Source of the DNA: Asaia bogorensis
GTDB lineage: Bacteria > Pseudomonadota > Alphaproteobacteria > Acetobacterales > Acetobacteraceae
Length of the DNA: 6,716 nucleotides
Direction of reading: 5' to 3'
NCBI GenBank assembly: GCA_945874515.1
Contig: CAMCHA010000145.1
Span: 1-6,716 of the forward strand
Shown here piece by piece: positions 1 through 6,716 of the stretch; position 1 is the first letter of the stretch; every line of letters starts with the position of its first letter. Under the pieces are notes generated by a model that ran no database searches, was not told the origin of the DNA, and saw only the letters and a program-made list of their open reading frames with translations. A program made the translations under genes and the position numbers.

Positions 1-2082
1 GGGGTTTTTGAAGGCGGAGTGGCCGCGCGTATCACGCCGGCTGACCCACCACGCGATGCCGCGCGGCGCCTCGCCGAGGCTTTCGATGTCTCAACCCTGG
101 ATGGTTTTGGCAGTTTCAGCGCCGAAGAACTCGCCGCCGCCGCCATGGCCTTGGATTATGTGCGGGCAACCCAGGCAGGCGCCCTGCCGCGCCTCGCACC
201 CCCCAGCCCCATGGGCGGGCGCGGCTTGTTGCAGATGGATGCCGCCACACGCCGATCCTTGGAAATCCTGAAAAGCGAAAGGGGTGAGGCACGCCATTCC
301 CTGCTTGCCGCGGTGGACCGCACCGTGACCGCCGCCGGGGCGCGGGAATTGGCCGCGCGCCTTGCCTCGCCACTTGCCGACGCAGCCCCCATTCTGGCGC
401 GGCATGAGGCGGTGGGGTGGATGCTCGCCGCAGCTTCCGAACGGGCGGCGTTAAGGGCAGCCTTGAAGGGCTCGCCCGATATGGCGCGGGCCTTGGCGCG
501 GCTATCGCTTGATCGGTTTGCGCCGCGTGATCTGGCCGCCATTCGCGATGGGCTGGCGCGGGCCGAAGCCATGGCAGCCGCGCTTGATGCCGCCGGCGGC
601 TTGCAACCGGCGTTGATCGATGCAGCGCGCGGCGCGCTGGTGCCGGAAGCCTCACCGCAGGCGGAATTGCAGCGCGCTTTGGCGGAAACCCTGCCGGCAC
701 GCCTGGAAGATGGCGGGCTGATTGCCGCGGGCTATGACGGCGAATTGGATGCGCTAAGGCGGCTGCGTGATGGCGGGCGCGATGCCATTGCCGCTTTGCA
801 ACTGGATTTGGCGCAGGCTTGGGGCGTGGCAGCTTTGCGCATTCGTCATCATCAGCAATTCGGCTTTCTCGCGGAAATGCCCTTGGCAGCCGGCGAGAAA
901 TTGCTGCGCGCCGCCATCCCCGAAGGCCCGCATAGCCCGATCCATCGCCAAACCATGTCAAATGCCATGCGCTTCACCTGCGCCGCGCTGGCCGAATTGG
1001 ACCGCAAGGTGGCGGAAGCCGGGGACCAGGCGGCGCGGCGGGAACGCATGGTCGCGCAGCATTTGCGAAGGCTTTGCCTGAATGCCGCGCCAGGCACCGC
1101 CGCGGCTGCTTCCGCGATGGCGGAATTGGATGTGCATGCGGCGGGCGCGGAATTGGCCGCGGGTGGCGGCTGGTGCCGGCCAGAAATGACCGAAAAACCG
1201 GATTTCGCTATCAAGGCCGGGCGGCATCCGGTGGTGGAAGCGGCCCTCGCCCGTGCCCATGGCCCCGCCTTTGTGCCAAATGATTGCGACCTTTCCGCCG
1301 GCCAGCGGCTTTGTTTGCTGACCGGGCCGAACATGGCCGGTAAATCCACGTATTTAAGGCAAAACGCGCTATTTGTGATCCTGGCCCAGGCCGGGCTTTT
1401 CCTACCCGCAGAAGCCGCGCGGCTTGGTCTGGTGGATCGGCTTTTCTCCCGCGTGGGCGCGGCGGATGACATTGCCGGCGGGCGTTCCACCTTCATGGTG
1501 GAAATGGCCGAAACAGCGGCGATATTGAACCTGGCCAGCGCGCAATCCCTGGTGGTGTTGGATGAGGTCGGGCGCGGCACCGCCACCTGGGATGGGCTCG
1601 CCATCGCCTGGTCGGTGCTGGAAGCTTTGCATGACCGCATCCGCTGCCGCACCATCTTCGCCACGCATTTCCATGAATTGACCTCCCTTGCTGCCAAATT
1701 GCCGGACCTGGCGCTGGCCACCATGCAGGTGCGCGAATGGCGCGGGCAGGTGATTTTCCGCCATAGTGTCGGCCCCGGTGCCGCCGAGAAATCCTGGGGC
1801 CTGCATGTGGCGAAGCTTGCCGGCGTGCCGCGTGAAGTGCTGCGGCGTGCGGAGGCTGTGCTTGGTTCCCTTGAAGCCCGCGCCAAGGGCCTTGACCCCA
1901 TGTCTGAGGAATTGCCGCTTTTCACGCGCCCTGGCCCCGCCGCGCGGCCATCCCACCCGGCGCTCGAAGCGCTTGCAGGGATCGATCCTGATACACTCAG
2001 TCCGCGAGAAGCGCAGGAGTTTCTCTACCGCGTTAAATCGCTTTTGGAGACTGTCGCAGCGCCGCCGGACGCGATATTGTGA
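1..2082 (+). CDS. mutS: DNA mismatch repair protein MutS, 5' end cut off by the window edge
   Basis: MutS binds base mismatches and small loops and, using ATP, recruits MutL to start repair in the cytoplasm. The frame is open from base 1, giving 693 residues (fragment numbering below). A GTG at 19 lies inside the conserved body and is not the start. Roughly the first 200 residues are missing, including the mismatch-contacting domain with its Phe-x-Glu motif. Visible are the core entry motif QMDAATRRSLEIL (78-90), the clamp region (GELDALR near 247), the core return IHRQTMSNAMRF (314-325), and the ATPase: Walker A TGPNMAGKST (441-450), the DD-x4-GRSTFMVEM signature (489-502), Walker B VVLDE ending at D521-E522, and ATHFHEL (554-560). 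The C-terminal IDPDTLSPREAQEFLYRVK segment is the usual dimerisation helix-turn-helix. The usual beta-clamp motif QxxLF reads ELPLF (637-641). The stop codon overlaps the glnD start by four bases, implying coupled translation. The family assignment is certain. Confidence 0.97.
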   Translation, partial: GVFEGGVAARITPADPPRDAARRLAEAFDVSTLDGFGSFSAEELAAAAMALDYVRATQAGALPRLAPPSPMGGRGLLQMDAATRRSLEILKSERGEARHSLLAAVDRTVTAAGARELAARLASPLADAAPILARHEAVGWMLAAASERAALRAALKGSPDMARALARLSLDRFAPRDLAAIRDGLARAEAMAAALDAAGGLQPALIDAARGALVPEASPQAELQRALAETLPARLEDGGLIAAGYDGELDALRRLRDGGRDAIAALQLDLAQAWGVAALRIRHHQQFGFLAEMPLAAGEKLLRAAIPEGPHSPIHRQTMSNAMRFTCAALAELDRKVAEAGDQAARRERMVAQHLRRLCLNAAPGTAAAASAMAELDVHAAGAELAAGGGWCRPEMTEKPDFAIKAGRHPVVEAALARAHGPAFVPNDCDLSAGQRLCLLTGPNMAGKSTYLRQNALFVILAQAGLFLPAEAARLGLVDRLFSRVGAADDIAGGRSTFMVEMAETAAILNLASAQSLVVLDEVGRGTATWDGLAIAWSVLEALHDRIRCRTIFATHFHELTSLAAKLPDLALATMQVREWRGQVIFRHSVGPGAAEKSWGLHVAKLAGVPREVLRRAEAVLGSLEARAKGLDPMSEELPLFTRPGPAARPSHPALEALAGIDPDTLSPREAQEFLYRVKSLLETVAAPPDAIL

Positions 2083-4880
2083 CAGTGATGAGTCTATCGG
2101 AAAACACCTCTGCCCTTACTGAGCCTCCGCAGCGTCGCGGGCCGAATGGCCATGTCCCGGCGGCGGAACAGCCTTTGCTGCTGACTGATCTGCTGGCGGA
2201 ATTGCTGCCAGCTGGCCAGCCTATACCGCGTGACGCAGCGCTGGCGCTGCTGCGCCGGCATTTGGGGCGCATCCAGGGCCGTGTGCAGCAAGCTTTTGAG
2301 GCGCGTGAATTATCCGGCCTTGCCGCCGCGCGCTGGCTGGCGGCGCTGACTGATACGCTAATGTTCGGTATTCACCGCTATACCGAAGCGATGCACCCAC
2401 CTGATAGCAGCGAGAAATCCCACGCCCTGGTCGCGACCGGTGGTTATGGCCGCGGTGTGCTGGCGCCATTTTCCGATATTGATCTGCTTTTCCTGACCGA
2501 TAACAGCATGGGCGCACGGGGCAGGAAGGCCGTTGAATTCATGCTCTATCTGCTCTGGGATATGGGGCTGAAAGTCGGGCATGCCACCAGATCGCGTAGT
2601 GAATGCCTGCAGGAAGCCAAGCGCGACGCCACGGTGATGACCGCGCTTTTGGATGCGCGGCTGGTCGCGGGCGATCCCTCAATTTTTACGCGCTTTGATG
2701 AGGCATTTCGCGCCGCGCGCGCGCGCACCGGGCTAAAACCCTTTCTTGAAGCAAAGCTCGCCGAAAAGCAGAAGCGCCATCGGCGCTATGGCGACAGCCC
2801 TTACGTGGTGGAACCCCATGTGAAAGAAGGGCGCGGCGCGCTGCGCGATCTGCAAACGCTTTATTGGCTGGCGCGCTATGCCTTCAATGTGGAACGCATG
2901 CCGGAATTGGTCGGCCCCAATAGCCCAGGCGGCGGGCTGCTGACAGCAAGTGAAGCGCGCGCCATTCGCCGCGCCTGGGACTTCCTGTGGACCGTGCGCT
3001 TTCACTTGCACATCGTTACGGGCCGCGCGGAAGAACGCCTGACGTTTGACTTACAGCCGGTGGTTGGTGCCCGCATGGGCTATACGCGGCGCGGGCTTCA
3101 GGATGGCGTTGAGCGCTTCATGAAGCATTTCTTCCTGACTGTGCGCGATGTGGCGCGCTTCACCCGCATTCTGGAACCCGCCATTATTCGCGCAGCACTT
3201 GGCCGCCCTGCCGTGTTGCCGGCGCCTGACAAGGCTTTGACAGAAGCGGGATTTGCGCTGGCGGATGGCAAGATCATTGCCGCACCGGGCTTTGATTTCA
3301 CGGTTGAACCCGTATTGATGCTGCGCATCTTTCGGCTGGCACGTGACCGGGGCTTGGATATCCACCCGCTCGCCTTCCGCGCCATTATCCGCCATGCGCG
3401 CCTTTTGGCGCAGCTACGTGGCGACCCGGCGGCGAGTGCTGAATTCCTTGATATCCTGTCCGGCAAGGACCCGCATATCTGGATGCGCATGTTGAATGAG
3501 GCAGGGCTGATCGCAGCGCTTTTGCCTGATTGGCAGCGCGTGGTCGGGCTGATGCAGTTCGACACCTATCACGTGTTTACGGTGGATGAGCATACCATCG
3601 AAGCGATCGGCATTTTGGGGGCGATGGAACGCGGCGAGCTGAACGAAATCGCGCCCGTTGCCAGTGAATTGATCGGCCAGGTGCAGTCCCGTCGCGCACT
3701 TTTTGTTGCGATGCTGCTGCATGATGCCGCCAAGGGGCGCGGCGGCGATCATTCGGAATTAGGTGCGGAATTGGCGCTGCATGTCTGCCCCGCCCTTGGC
3801 CTGACGCCGGAGGAGACCGAGACAGTTTCCTGGCTGGTGCTGCATCATTTACTGATCAGCGAAACCGCCTTCCGCCGGGACATTGAAGACCCGAAAACCA
3901 TCCTGGATATTGCCGAGATTGTGCAAAGCCCGGAACGGCTCCGGCTGCTGCTGGTGCTGACGGTGGCCGATATGCGCGCGGTCAGCGGCAAGGTCTGGAA
4001 TGGCTGGAAAGCGACGCTGCTGCGCGAACTGTACTGGCGTGTCGCGGAAGTGCTGGCAGGCGGGCTTTCCGTACCAGAACGCGATGTACGGGTGGCGCGG
4101 GCCAAGGATGCGGCGGCGAAATTACTAGCGGGGCATCCGCGTGCGGAGGTAGAGCATTTCCTTGGCCTTGGTTACCCGGGCTATTGGCTTTCCTTCGATC
4201 CCGAAAGCCATGCGCGCCATGCGGCGATGATCCAGGAAGCGCGCGCTACCAAGGCGCCGCTGACGGTACATACGCGCGTTTTGGAAAATCGCGCGGTGAC
4301 GGAAGTGACCGTCTATTGCACCGACCATCCTGGGCTATTCAGCAAAATCGCGGGCGCCTTGGCAGTGGCAGGGGCGAGCATTGTGGATGCGCGCATCCAT
4401 ACCATGACCGATGGCATGGCCTTGGATACTTTCTGGGTGCAGGATTATCAGGGCGGGCCTTTGGATGCGCCGCATCGTCTGGCGCGGCTTTCGGTCCTGG
4501 TGGAACAGTCGCTTTCTGGGCGGCTTCGCCTCAAGGATGAAATCCGCAAGCTGAAGCGTGAACCAGCCAGGCTACGCGCCGTGACGGTGCCGCCGCGTGT
4601 GGTGATAGATAATCACGCCTCCAATACGCATACGGTGATCGAAGTGAATGGCCGTGACCGCCCTGGGCTTTTGCATGATGTCACCGCGGCAATGAGCGAC
4701 CAGGCCATGCAAATCGCCTCAGCGCATATCACCACCTATGGGGTGCGGGCGATTGACGTGTTTTACGTGAAGGATGTTTTCGGGCTGAAGGTTGAAAATG
4801 AACGCAAGCTCGGCTCATTACGCAACGCCTTGGAAGCGGCCCTTGTGCCGCCCGAGCTTGAAGCCAAGGCAGCGGGATGA
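2079..4880 (+). CDS. glnD: [Protein-PII] uridylyltransferase / uridylyl-removing enzyme GlnD
   Basis: GlnD is the cytoplasmic nitrogen sensor. When glutamine is low it uridylylates PII proteins (GlnB/GlnK), and when glutamine is high it removes UMP, which in turn sets glutamine synthetase and nitrogen gene activity. The 933-residue product is complete and close to the family length (E. coli about 890). In order it shows the nucleotidyltransferase motif GGYGRG (121-126) with the metal-binding SDIDL (D133, D135); the EPHVKEGRGALRDLQ linker motif (from 245); an HD hydrolase domain with H505, H548-D549, H558 and H589-H590; and two ACT domains (about 741-820 with DHPGL, and 852-925 with DRPGL) that bind glutamine. 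All active-site elements for both activities are present. The GTG start at 2079 overlaps the mutS stop (GTGA) and has a weak GGA eight bases upstream. An ATG at 2088 would remove only three residues and has no better ribosome site. Its own stop overlaps the next gene (ATGA). Confidence 0.97.
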   Translation: MTVMSLSENTSALTEPPQRRGPNGHVPAAEQPLLLTDLLAELLPAGQPIPRDAALALLRRHLGRIQGRVQQAFEARELSGLAAARWLAALTDTLMFGIHRYTEAMHPPDSSEKSHALVATGGYGRGVLAPFSDIDLLFLTDNSMGARGRKAVEFMLYLLWDMGLKVGHATRSRSECLQEAKRDATVMTALLDARLVAGDPSIFTRFDEAFRAARARTGLKPFLEAKLAEKQKRHRRYGDSPYVVEPHVKEGRGALRDLQTLYWLARYAFNVERMPELVGPNSPGGGLLTASEARAIRRAWDFLWTVRFHLHIVTGRAEERLTFDLQPVVGARMGYTRRGLQDGVERFMKHFFLTVRDVARFTRILEPAIIRAALGRPAVLPAPDKALTEAGFALADGKIIAAPGFDFTVEPVLMLRIFRLARDRGLDIHPLAFRAIIRHARLLAQLRGDPAASAEFLDILSGKDPHIWMRMLNEAGLIAALLPDWQRVVGLMQFDTYHVFTVDEHTIEAIGILGAMERGELNEIAPVASELIGQVQSRRALFVAMLLHDAAKGRGGDHSELGAELALHVCPALGLTPEETETVSWLVLHHLLISETAFRRDIEDPKTILDIAEIVQSPERLRLLLVLTVADMRAVSGKVWNGWKATLLRELYWRVAEVLAGGLSVPERDVRVARAKDAAAKLLAGHPRAEVEHFLGLGYPGYWLSFDPESHARHAAMIQEARATKAPLTVHTRVLENRAVTEVTVYCTDHPGLFSKIAGALAVAGASIVDARIHTMTDGMALDTFWVQDYQGGPLDAPHRLARLSVLVEQSLSGRLRLKDEIRKLKREPARLRAVTVPPRVVIDNHASNTHTVIEVNGRDRPGLLHDVTAAMSDQAMQIASAHITTYGVRAIDVFYVKDVFGLKVENERKLGSLRNALEAALVPPELEAKAAG

Positions 4881-5206
4881 GCGAGGGTTTCAAGAGCTTC
4901 GCCGAGTTCTGGCCTTACTATCTGAACGAACACGCCAAGCCCTTGACGCGCGCCTTGCATTTTGCCGGCACGGGTGCCGGGCTTTTGCTGTTTTTGCTCG
5001 GGCTGATGTCAGGCAATTCCTGGCTGCTGCTGGCGGCGCTGGTCTGTGGTTATGGCCCTGCTTGGGTTGGGCATTTCTTCATTGAAAAGAACCGCCCCGC
5101 GACCTTTCGCCACCCGTTATGGTCGCTGATCGCGGATTTCCGCATGTTTTTTTTCTTCGTTACCGGGCGGCTTGGTACGGAGCTTCGCCGCCACGGGATT
5201 GGTTGA
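4877..5206 (+). CDS. Mpo1-like / DUF962 small membrane protein
   Basis: This 109-residue protein carries the DUF962 signature: FWPYYLNEHAKP (11-22), RALHFAGT (25-32), YGPAWVGHFFIEKNRPATF (59-77) and HPLWSLIADFRMF (79-91). Conserved histidines H19, H28, H66 and H79 are all present. Hydrophobic stretches at about 33-44, 48-67 and 84-96 suggest an integral inner-membrane protein. The yeast relative Mpo1 is an Fe(II)-dependent dioxygenase that shortens 2-hydroxy fatty acids during phytosphingosine breakdown; the substrate of the bacterial short forms is not known to me, so enzymatic activity here is only inferred. The ATG start overlaps the glnD stop by four bases (ATGA), with AAGG seven bases upstream (4866-4869), so translation is probably coupled to glnD. 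Length matches the bacterial members. A run of eight T (5147-5154) encodes part of the Phe-rich segment 91-94. The family call is firm and the function is open. Confidence 0.9.
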   Translation: MSEGFKSFAEFWPYYLNEHAKPLTRALHFAGTGAGLLLFLLGLMSGNSWLLLAALVCGYGPAWVGHFFIEKNRPATFRHPLWSLIADFRMFFFFVTGRLGTELRRHGIG

Positions 5207-5209
5207 AGG

Positions 5210-5236
5210 CAAGACCGCGCGATTGTTTTGGTCTTG
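5210..5236. repeat. Inverted repeat just after the DUF962 gene
   Basis: CAAGACC (5210-5216) and GGTCTTG (5230-5236) are perfect 7-base reverse complements around a 13-base loop, starting four bases after the DUF962 stop codon. A transcript could form a stem here, but no U-tract follows on either strand, so it is not a classical intrinsic terminator. It could serve as an RNA 3'-end stabiliser, part of a Rho-dependent end, or a protein-binding palindrome, or arise by chance. Confidence 0.3.
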
Positions 5237-5269
5237 TGACCGTATCCCTTTATAGGGCCGGTATCATCG

Positions 5270-5290
5270 CCACCGCGGCGTTCCGCGTGG
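5270..5290. terminator. GC-rich hairpin between convergent genes, possible non-canonical terminator
   Basis: CCACCGCGG (5270-5278) pairs with CCGCGTGG (5283-5290) across a 4-base CGTT loop, giving eight GC-rich pairs with one bulged C. It lies 13 bases beyond the csp stop and 63 beyond the DUF962 stop, in the spacer between convergent genes where transcription from both sides should end. Neither strand has a U-tract after the stem, so termination is inferred from position and stem strength only. Confidence 0.3.
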
Positions 5291-5302
5291 GCAAGGCTCG
5301 CG

Positions 5303-5506
5303 CTACAAAACCTTCAGATTGATCGCCGCCGGCTTGCCGCGCTCACTCGCGACTTCAAAGCTCAGCTTTTGGTTTTCCTTAAGCCCCTGCAGCCCCGCCT
5401 GCTGCACGGCGGTGATATGCACAAAGACATCCTTGCCGCCATCATCGGGCAGGATGAAGCCAAAGCCTTTGGTCGCATTGAACCATTTCACAGTGCCATT
5501 CGGCAT
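5303..5506 (-). CDS. Cold-shock protein, CspA family
   Basis: This 67-residue single cold-shock (OB-fold) domain protein is expected to bind single-stranded RNA and DNA and melt mRNA secondary structure as an RNA chaperone. The sequence begins [18 protein letters not shown], with the RNP1 motif KGFGFI at 13-18 and RNP2 VFVHI at 27-31, so the nucleic-acid-binding aromatics W8, F15, F17, F28 and H30 are all present. Length matches the family (E. coli CspA has 70). I chose the ATG at 5506 because the fold begins there and AAGGGG sits eight bases upstream. An upstream in-frame GTG at 5608 would add 34 Arg- and Val-rich residues unlike the family and was rejected. The stop is TAG. Which csp paralogue it is, and whether it is truly cold-induced, cannot be read from the protein. 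It is convergent with the DUF962 gene and 148 bases downstream of the CoA-transferase gene on the same strand. Confidence 0.95.
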   Translation of the reverse strand: MPNGTVKWFNATKGFGFILPDDGGKDVFVHITAVQQAGLQGLKENQKLSFEVASERGKPAAINLKVL

Positions 5507-5514
5507 AAGGTGAG

Positions 5515-5520
5515 CCCCTT
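5515..5520 (-). promoter_or_regulatory. Ribosome binding site of the csp gene
   Basis: On the minus strand AAGGGG precedes the ATG at 5506 with an 8-base gap. It is the strongest Shine-Dalgarno-like site seen in the window and supports the short 67-residue start over the upstream GTG. Confidence 0.6.
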
Positions 5521-5527
5521 TGTTATG

Positions 5528-5565
5528 GCAGCGGAAGCGCCGCCGCGTTTTCCGGTTTTCCCGGA
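5528..5565 (-). promoter_or_regulatory. Two tandem hairpins in the csp leader
   Basis: Read on the minus strand, TCCGG-GAAAA-CCGGA (5565-5551) forms a perfect 5-pair stem with an A-rich loop. It is followed four bases later by GCGGCGG-CGCTT-CCGCTGC (5546-5528), a 7-pair stem with one G-U pair. The second stem ends eight bases before the AAAGGGG site. Structured leaders control translation of several cold-shock mRNAs (E. coli cspA is the known case), so a regulatory role is plausible but inferred. GC-rich DNA forms such stems readily by chance. Confidence 0.35.
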
Positions 5566-5573
5566 CGGGCCCG

Positions 5574-5603
5574 ATAGAGGTCGAAACAACGACCACTCGG
5601 CAA
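5574..5603 (-). promoter_or_regulatory. Candidate promoter for the csp gene
   Basis: On the minus strand TTGCCG (5603-5598) and CTCTAT (5579-5574), with an 18-base spacer, resemble an alphaproteobacterial housekeeping -35/-10 pair. Transcription would begin near 5567, just before the two hairpins, giving a leader of about 60 bases. The match is imperfect, and other start sites between 5507 and 5654 are possible. Confidence 0.25.
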
Positions 5604-5654
5604 GGCACGGCACGAAAATCCCACCCAAATCAGACAATTTTCGCCCGGGCGGCG

Positions 5655-6716
5655 TCAAGTTTTTTTCGCCAACCACGCCCGGATTTCCGCATTATGCTCG
5701 CCCAAATCCGGCGTGCGGCGGGTGATGCGTGCGGGCGTGCCTTCCAGCCGCAAGGGCGGCGCCAGATGCTGGATAGGCCCGCGTTCGGAGTCTTCGAAAA
5801 CCTGCGCCAAGCCGCGCGCCTGACTCTGCGGATGCGCCAGCGCCTCATCATAAGAAAGCACGGGCTCCGATGGGATGCCGGCCTTGCCAAGTGCCGCCAG
5901 CCATTCGGCGCTTGGGCGTTTCGCCAGAATATCCTGCAAAATCGTGATCAGCGCTGCGTTATTCGCCACACGATCCGCATTGGTCTTAAAGCGCGGATCG
6001 GTGGCCAATTCCGGCCAGTCGATAATGCCACATAGCGCCTGCCAGAATTTCTCCTTCGATGCGCCCAGCGTGATGTAGCCATCGGCGGTCTGAAACACGC
6101 GATAGGGCGCCGACCCGCGATGCAATTGCCCAAGCCGCGAAGGGCGCGTGCCATGGGCGAAAACATGCGCCGCTTCATAAACGCCAAGCGCCACACCAGC
6201 TTCGAACAGGGATTGATCAATGCGCTGGCCCTGCCCTGTCTTCTCCCGCGCCTGCAAGGCGGCCAGCACCGACAGCGCCGAAAACATCCCCGCCGTGACA
6301 TCGGTAATGGCGATCGGCAGGCGGTAAGGTTCGCCATCAGGCGGACCATTGCCGGCCATCAGGCCAGACATGCCCTGTGCCATCATATCAAGGCCCCCAT
6401 GATCCGCCCAAGGCCCGGTCTGGCCGAAACCTGAAATCGCACACCAGATCAGGCGCGGATTGGCGGCACTCAGCGCCTCCCACCCCAGCCCAAGCCGGGC
6501 CAAAGTGCCGGGGCGGAAATTTTCCACCAGCACATCGGCGCGCAAGGCCAATTGGCGGACCAGTTCAACATCCTCGGGCTTTTTCAAATCCGCGGTGATG
6601 CTGCGCTTGTTGCGGTTCCAGACGGCAAAGGGCTGGCTGCGGCCATCCACAAAGGGCGGCATGCGGCGCGCGTCATCGCCGCCATCGGGGCGTTCCACCT
6701 TGATGACATCGGCGCC
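5655..6716 (-). CDS. CaiB/BaiF (family III) CoA-transferase, 5' end beyond the window edge
   Basis: Family III CoA-transferases move CoA between carboxylic acids through aspartyl-anhydride and enzyme-CoA thioester intermediates, in the cytoplasm, as interlocked dimers. The frame is open to base 6716, giving 353 residues (fragment numbering). The first in-window start-like codon, GTG at 6698, is the Val of the conserved GADVIKVERPDGGDD block and cannot be the start; about 30-35 residues are missing. Visible landmarks are NRNKRSITADLK, VLVENFRPGTLARLGLG, AISGFGQTGPW, ITDVTAGM with the probable catalytic Asp (D139, codon at 6302-6300, aligned with Asp169 of formyl-CoA transferase), and the TGQGQRIDQSLFE block. 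The C-terminal region ends LAKKT before TGA. The substrate cannot be assigned, since the family covers oxalate, carnitine, succinate, glutarate and many other acids, and no pathway partner lies in the window. An A7 run (minus strand, 5666-5660) sits just before the stop. Confidence 0.93.
   Translation of the reverse strand, partial: GADVIKVERPDGGDDARRMPPFVDGRSQPFAVWNRNKRSITADLKKPEDVELVRQLALRADVLVENFRPGTLARLGLGWEALSAANPRLIWCAISGFGQTGPWADHGGLDMMAQGMSGLMAGNGPPDGEPYRLPIAITDVTAGMFSALSVLAALQAREKTGQGQRIDQSLFEAGVALGVYEAAHVFAHGTRPSRLGQLHRGSAPYRVFQTADGYITLGASKEKFWQALCGIIDWPELATDPRFKTNADRVANNAALITILQDILAKRPSAEWLAALGKAGIPSEPVLSYDEALAHPQSQARGLAQVFEDSERGPIQHLAPPLRLEGTPARITRRTPDLGEHNAEIRAWLAKKT

Noticed and set aside
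19..21. GTG as the start of mutS
   Set aside because: The frame is open to base 1 and the sequence here aligns with the interior of MutS; a start here would make a protein without its mismatch-recognition domain, which the window edge explains more simply.
116..1956. Long open frames on the minus strand opposite mutS (for example 116-961 and 852-1925)
   Set aside because: They are Arg-, Ala- and Ser-rich shadow translations of a GC-rich gene, lack recognisable motifs and lie wholly opposite a certain CDS.
346..3776. Frequent GAATTG hexamer throughout mutS and glnD
   Set aside because: The occurrences checked are in frame as Glu-Leu codons and irregularly spaced, so codon preference (GAA, TTG) explains them better than a repeat or a uptake/restriction signal.
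5507..5608. In-frame N-terminal extension of the cold-shock protein from a GTG at 5608
   Set aside because: The added 34 residues do not resemble the cold-shock family, the GTG has no ribosome site, and the ATG at 5506 has AAGGGG at good spacing exactly where the fold begins.
5630..5666. CGCCCGGGCG palindrome next to a T7 run on the plus strand, resembling a terminator
   Set aside because: The palindrome has no room for a proper loop, the T run is separated from it by eight bases and lies inside the CoA-transferase gene, and no plus-strand gene ends here.
6696..6698. GTG as the start of the CoA-transferase gene
   Set aside because: It encodes the Val of the conserved IKVERP block, and the frame stays open to the window edge with GADVIK upstream, so the true start is outside the window.
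1..6716. A mobile element, defence system or other novel gene cluster
   Set aside because: All five genes belong to recognised chromosomal families, with no integrase, transposase, toxin, nuclease cluster, direct repeats or composition shift visible.

Overview
The window looks like ordinary chromosomal sequence from a GC-rich alphaproteobacterium. The mutS-glnD pairing and the protein sequences fit Rhodospirillales/Acetobacteraceae-like bacteria best, but that placement comes from memory of gene order and protein style and was not searched. Coding density is high, there are no transposase or integrase remnants, no tRNA or rRNA and no CRISPR repeats, and base composition looks even throughout.

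Layout: (1) The left edge cuts into mutS (plus strand, 1-2082), which lacks its N-terminal mismatch-recognition region but keeps the core, clamp, ATPase and C-terminal dimerisation parts. (2) glnD (2079-4880) follows with a 4-base GTGA overlap and encodes a complete PII uridylyltransferase/uridylyl-removing enzyme: nucleotidyltransferase, HD and two ACT domains. (3) A small Mpo1-like/DUF962 membrane protein gene (4877-5206) follows with a 4-base ATGA overlap. These three genes read as one translationally coupled plus-strand unit. (4) A 96-base convergent spacer (5207-5302) holds two inverted repeats but no classical terminator. (5) A cold-shock protein gene lies on the minus strand (5303-5506), with a clear Shine-Dalgarno and a leader that can form two tandem hairpins. 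(6) A CaiB/BaiF (family III) CoA-transferase gene on the minus strand (5655-6716) runs off the right edge and lacks only its first few dozen residues.

The genes do not form one pathway. mutS (mismatch repair) and glnD (nitrogen sensing) are probably linked by inherited gene order, and the DUF962 gene is coupled to glnD by overlap only. The csp and CoA-transferase genes share a strand but are 148 bases apart, so csp probably has its own promoter. I found no convincing new multi-gene system. The items worth a second look are the glnD/DUF962 coupling, the structured csp leader, the T8 run in the DUF962 gene and the unusual convergent spacer.
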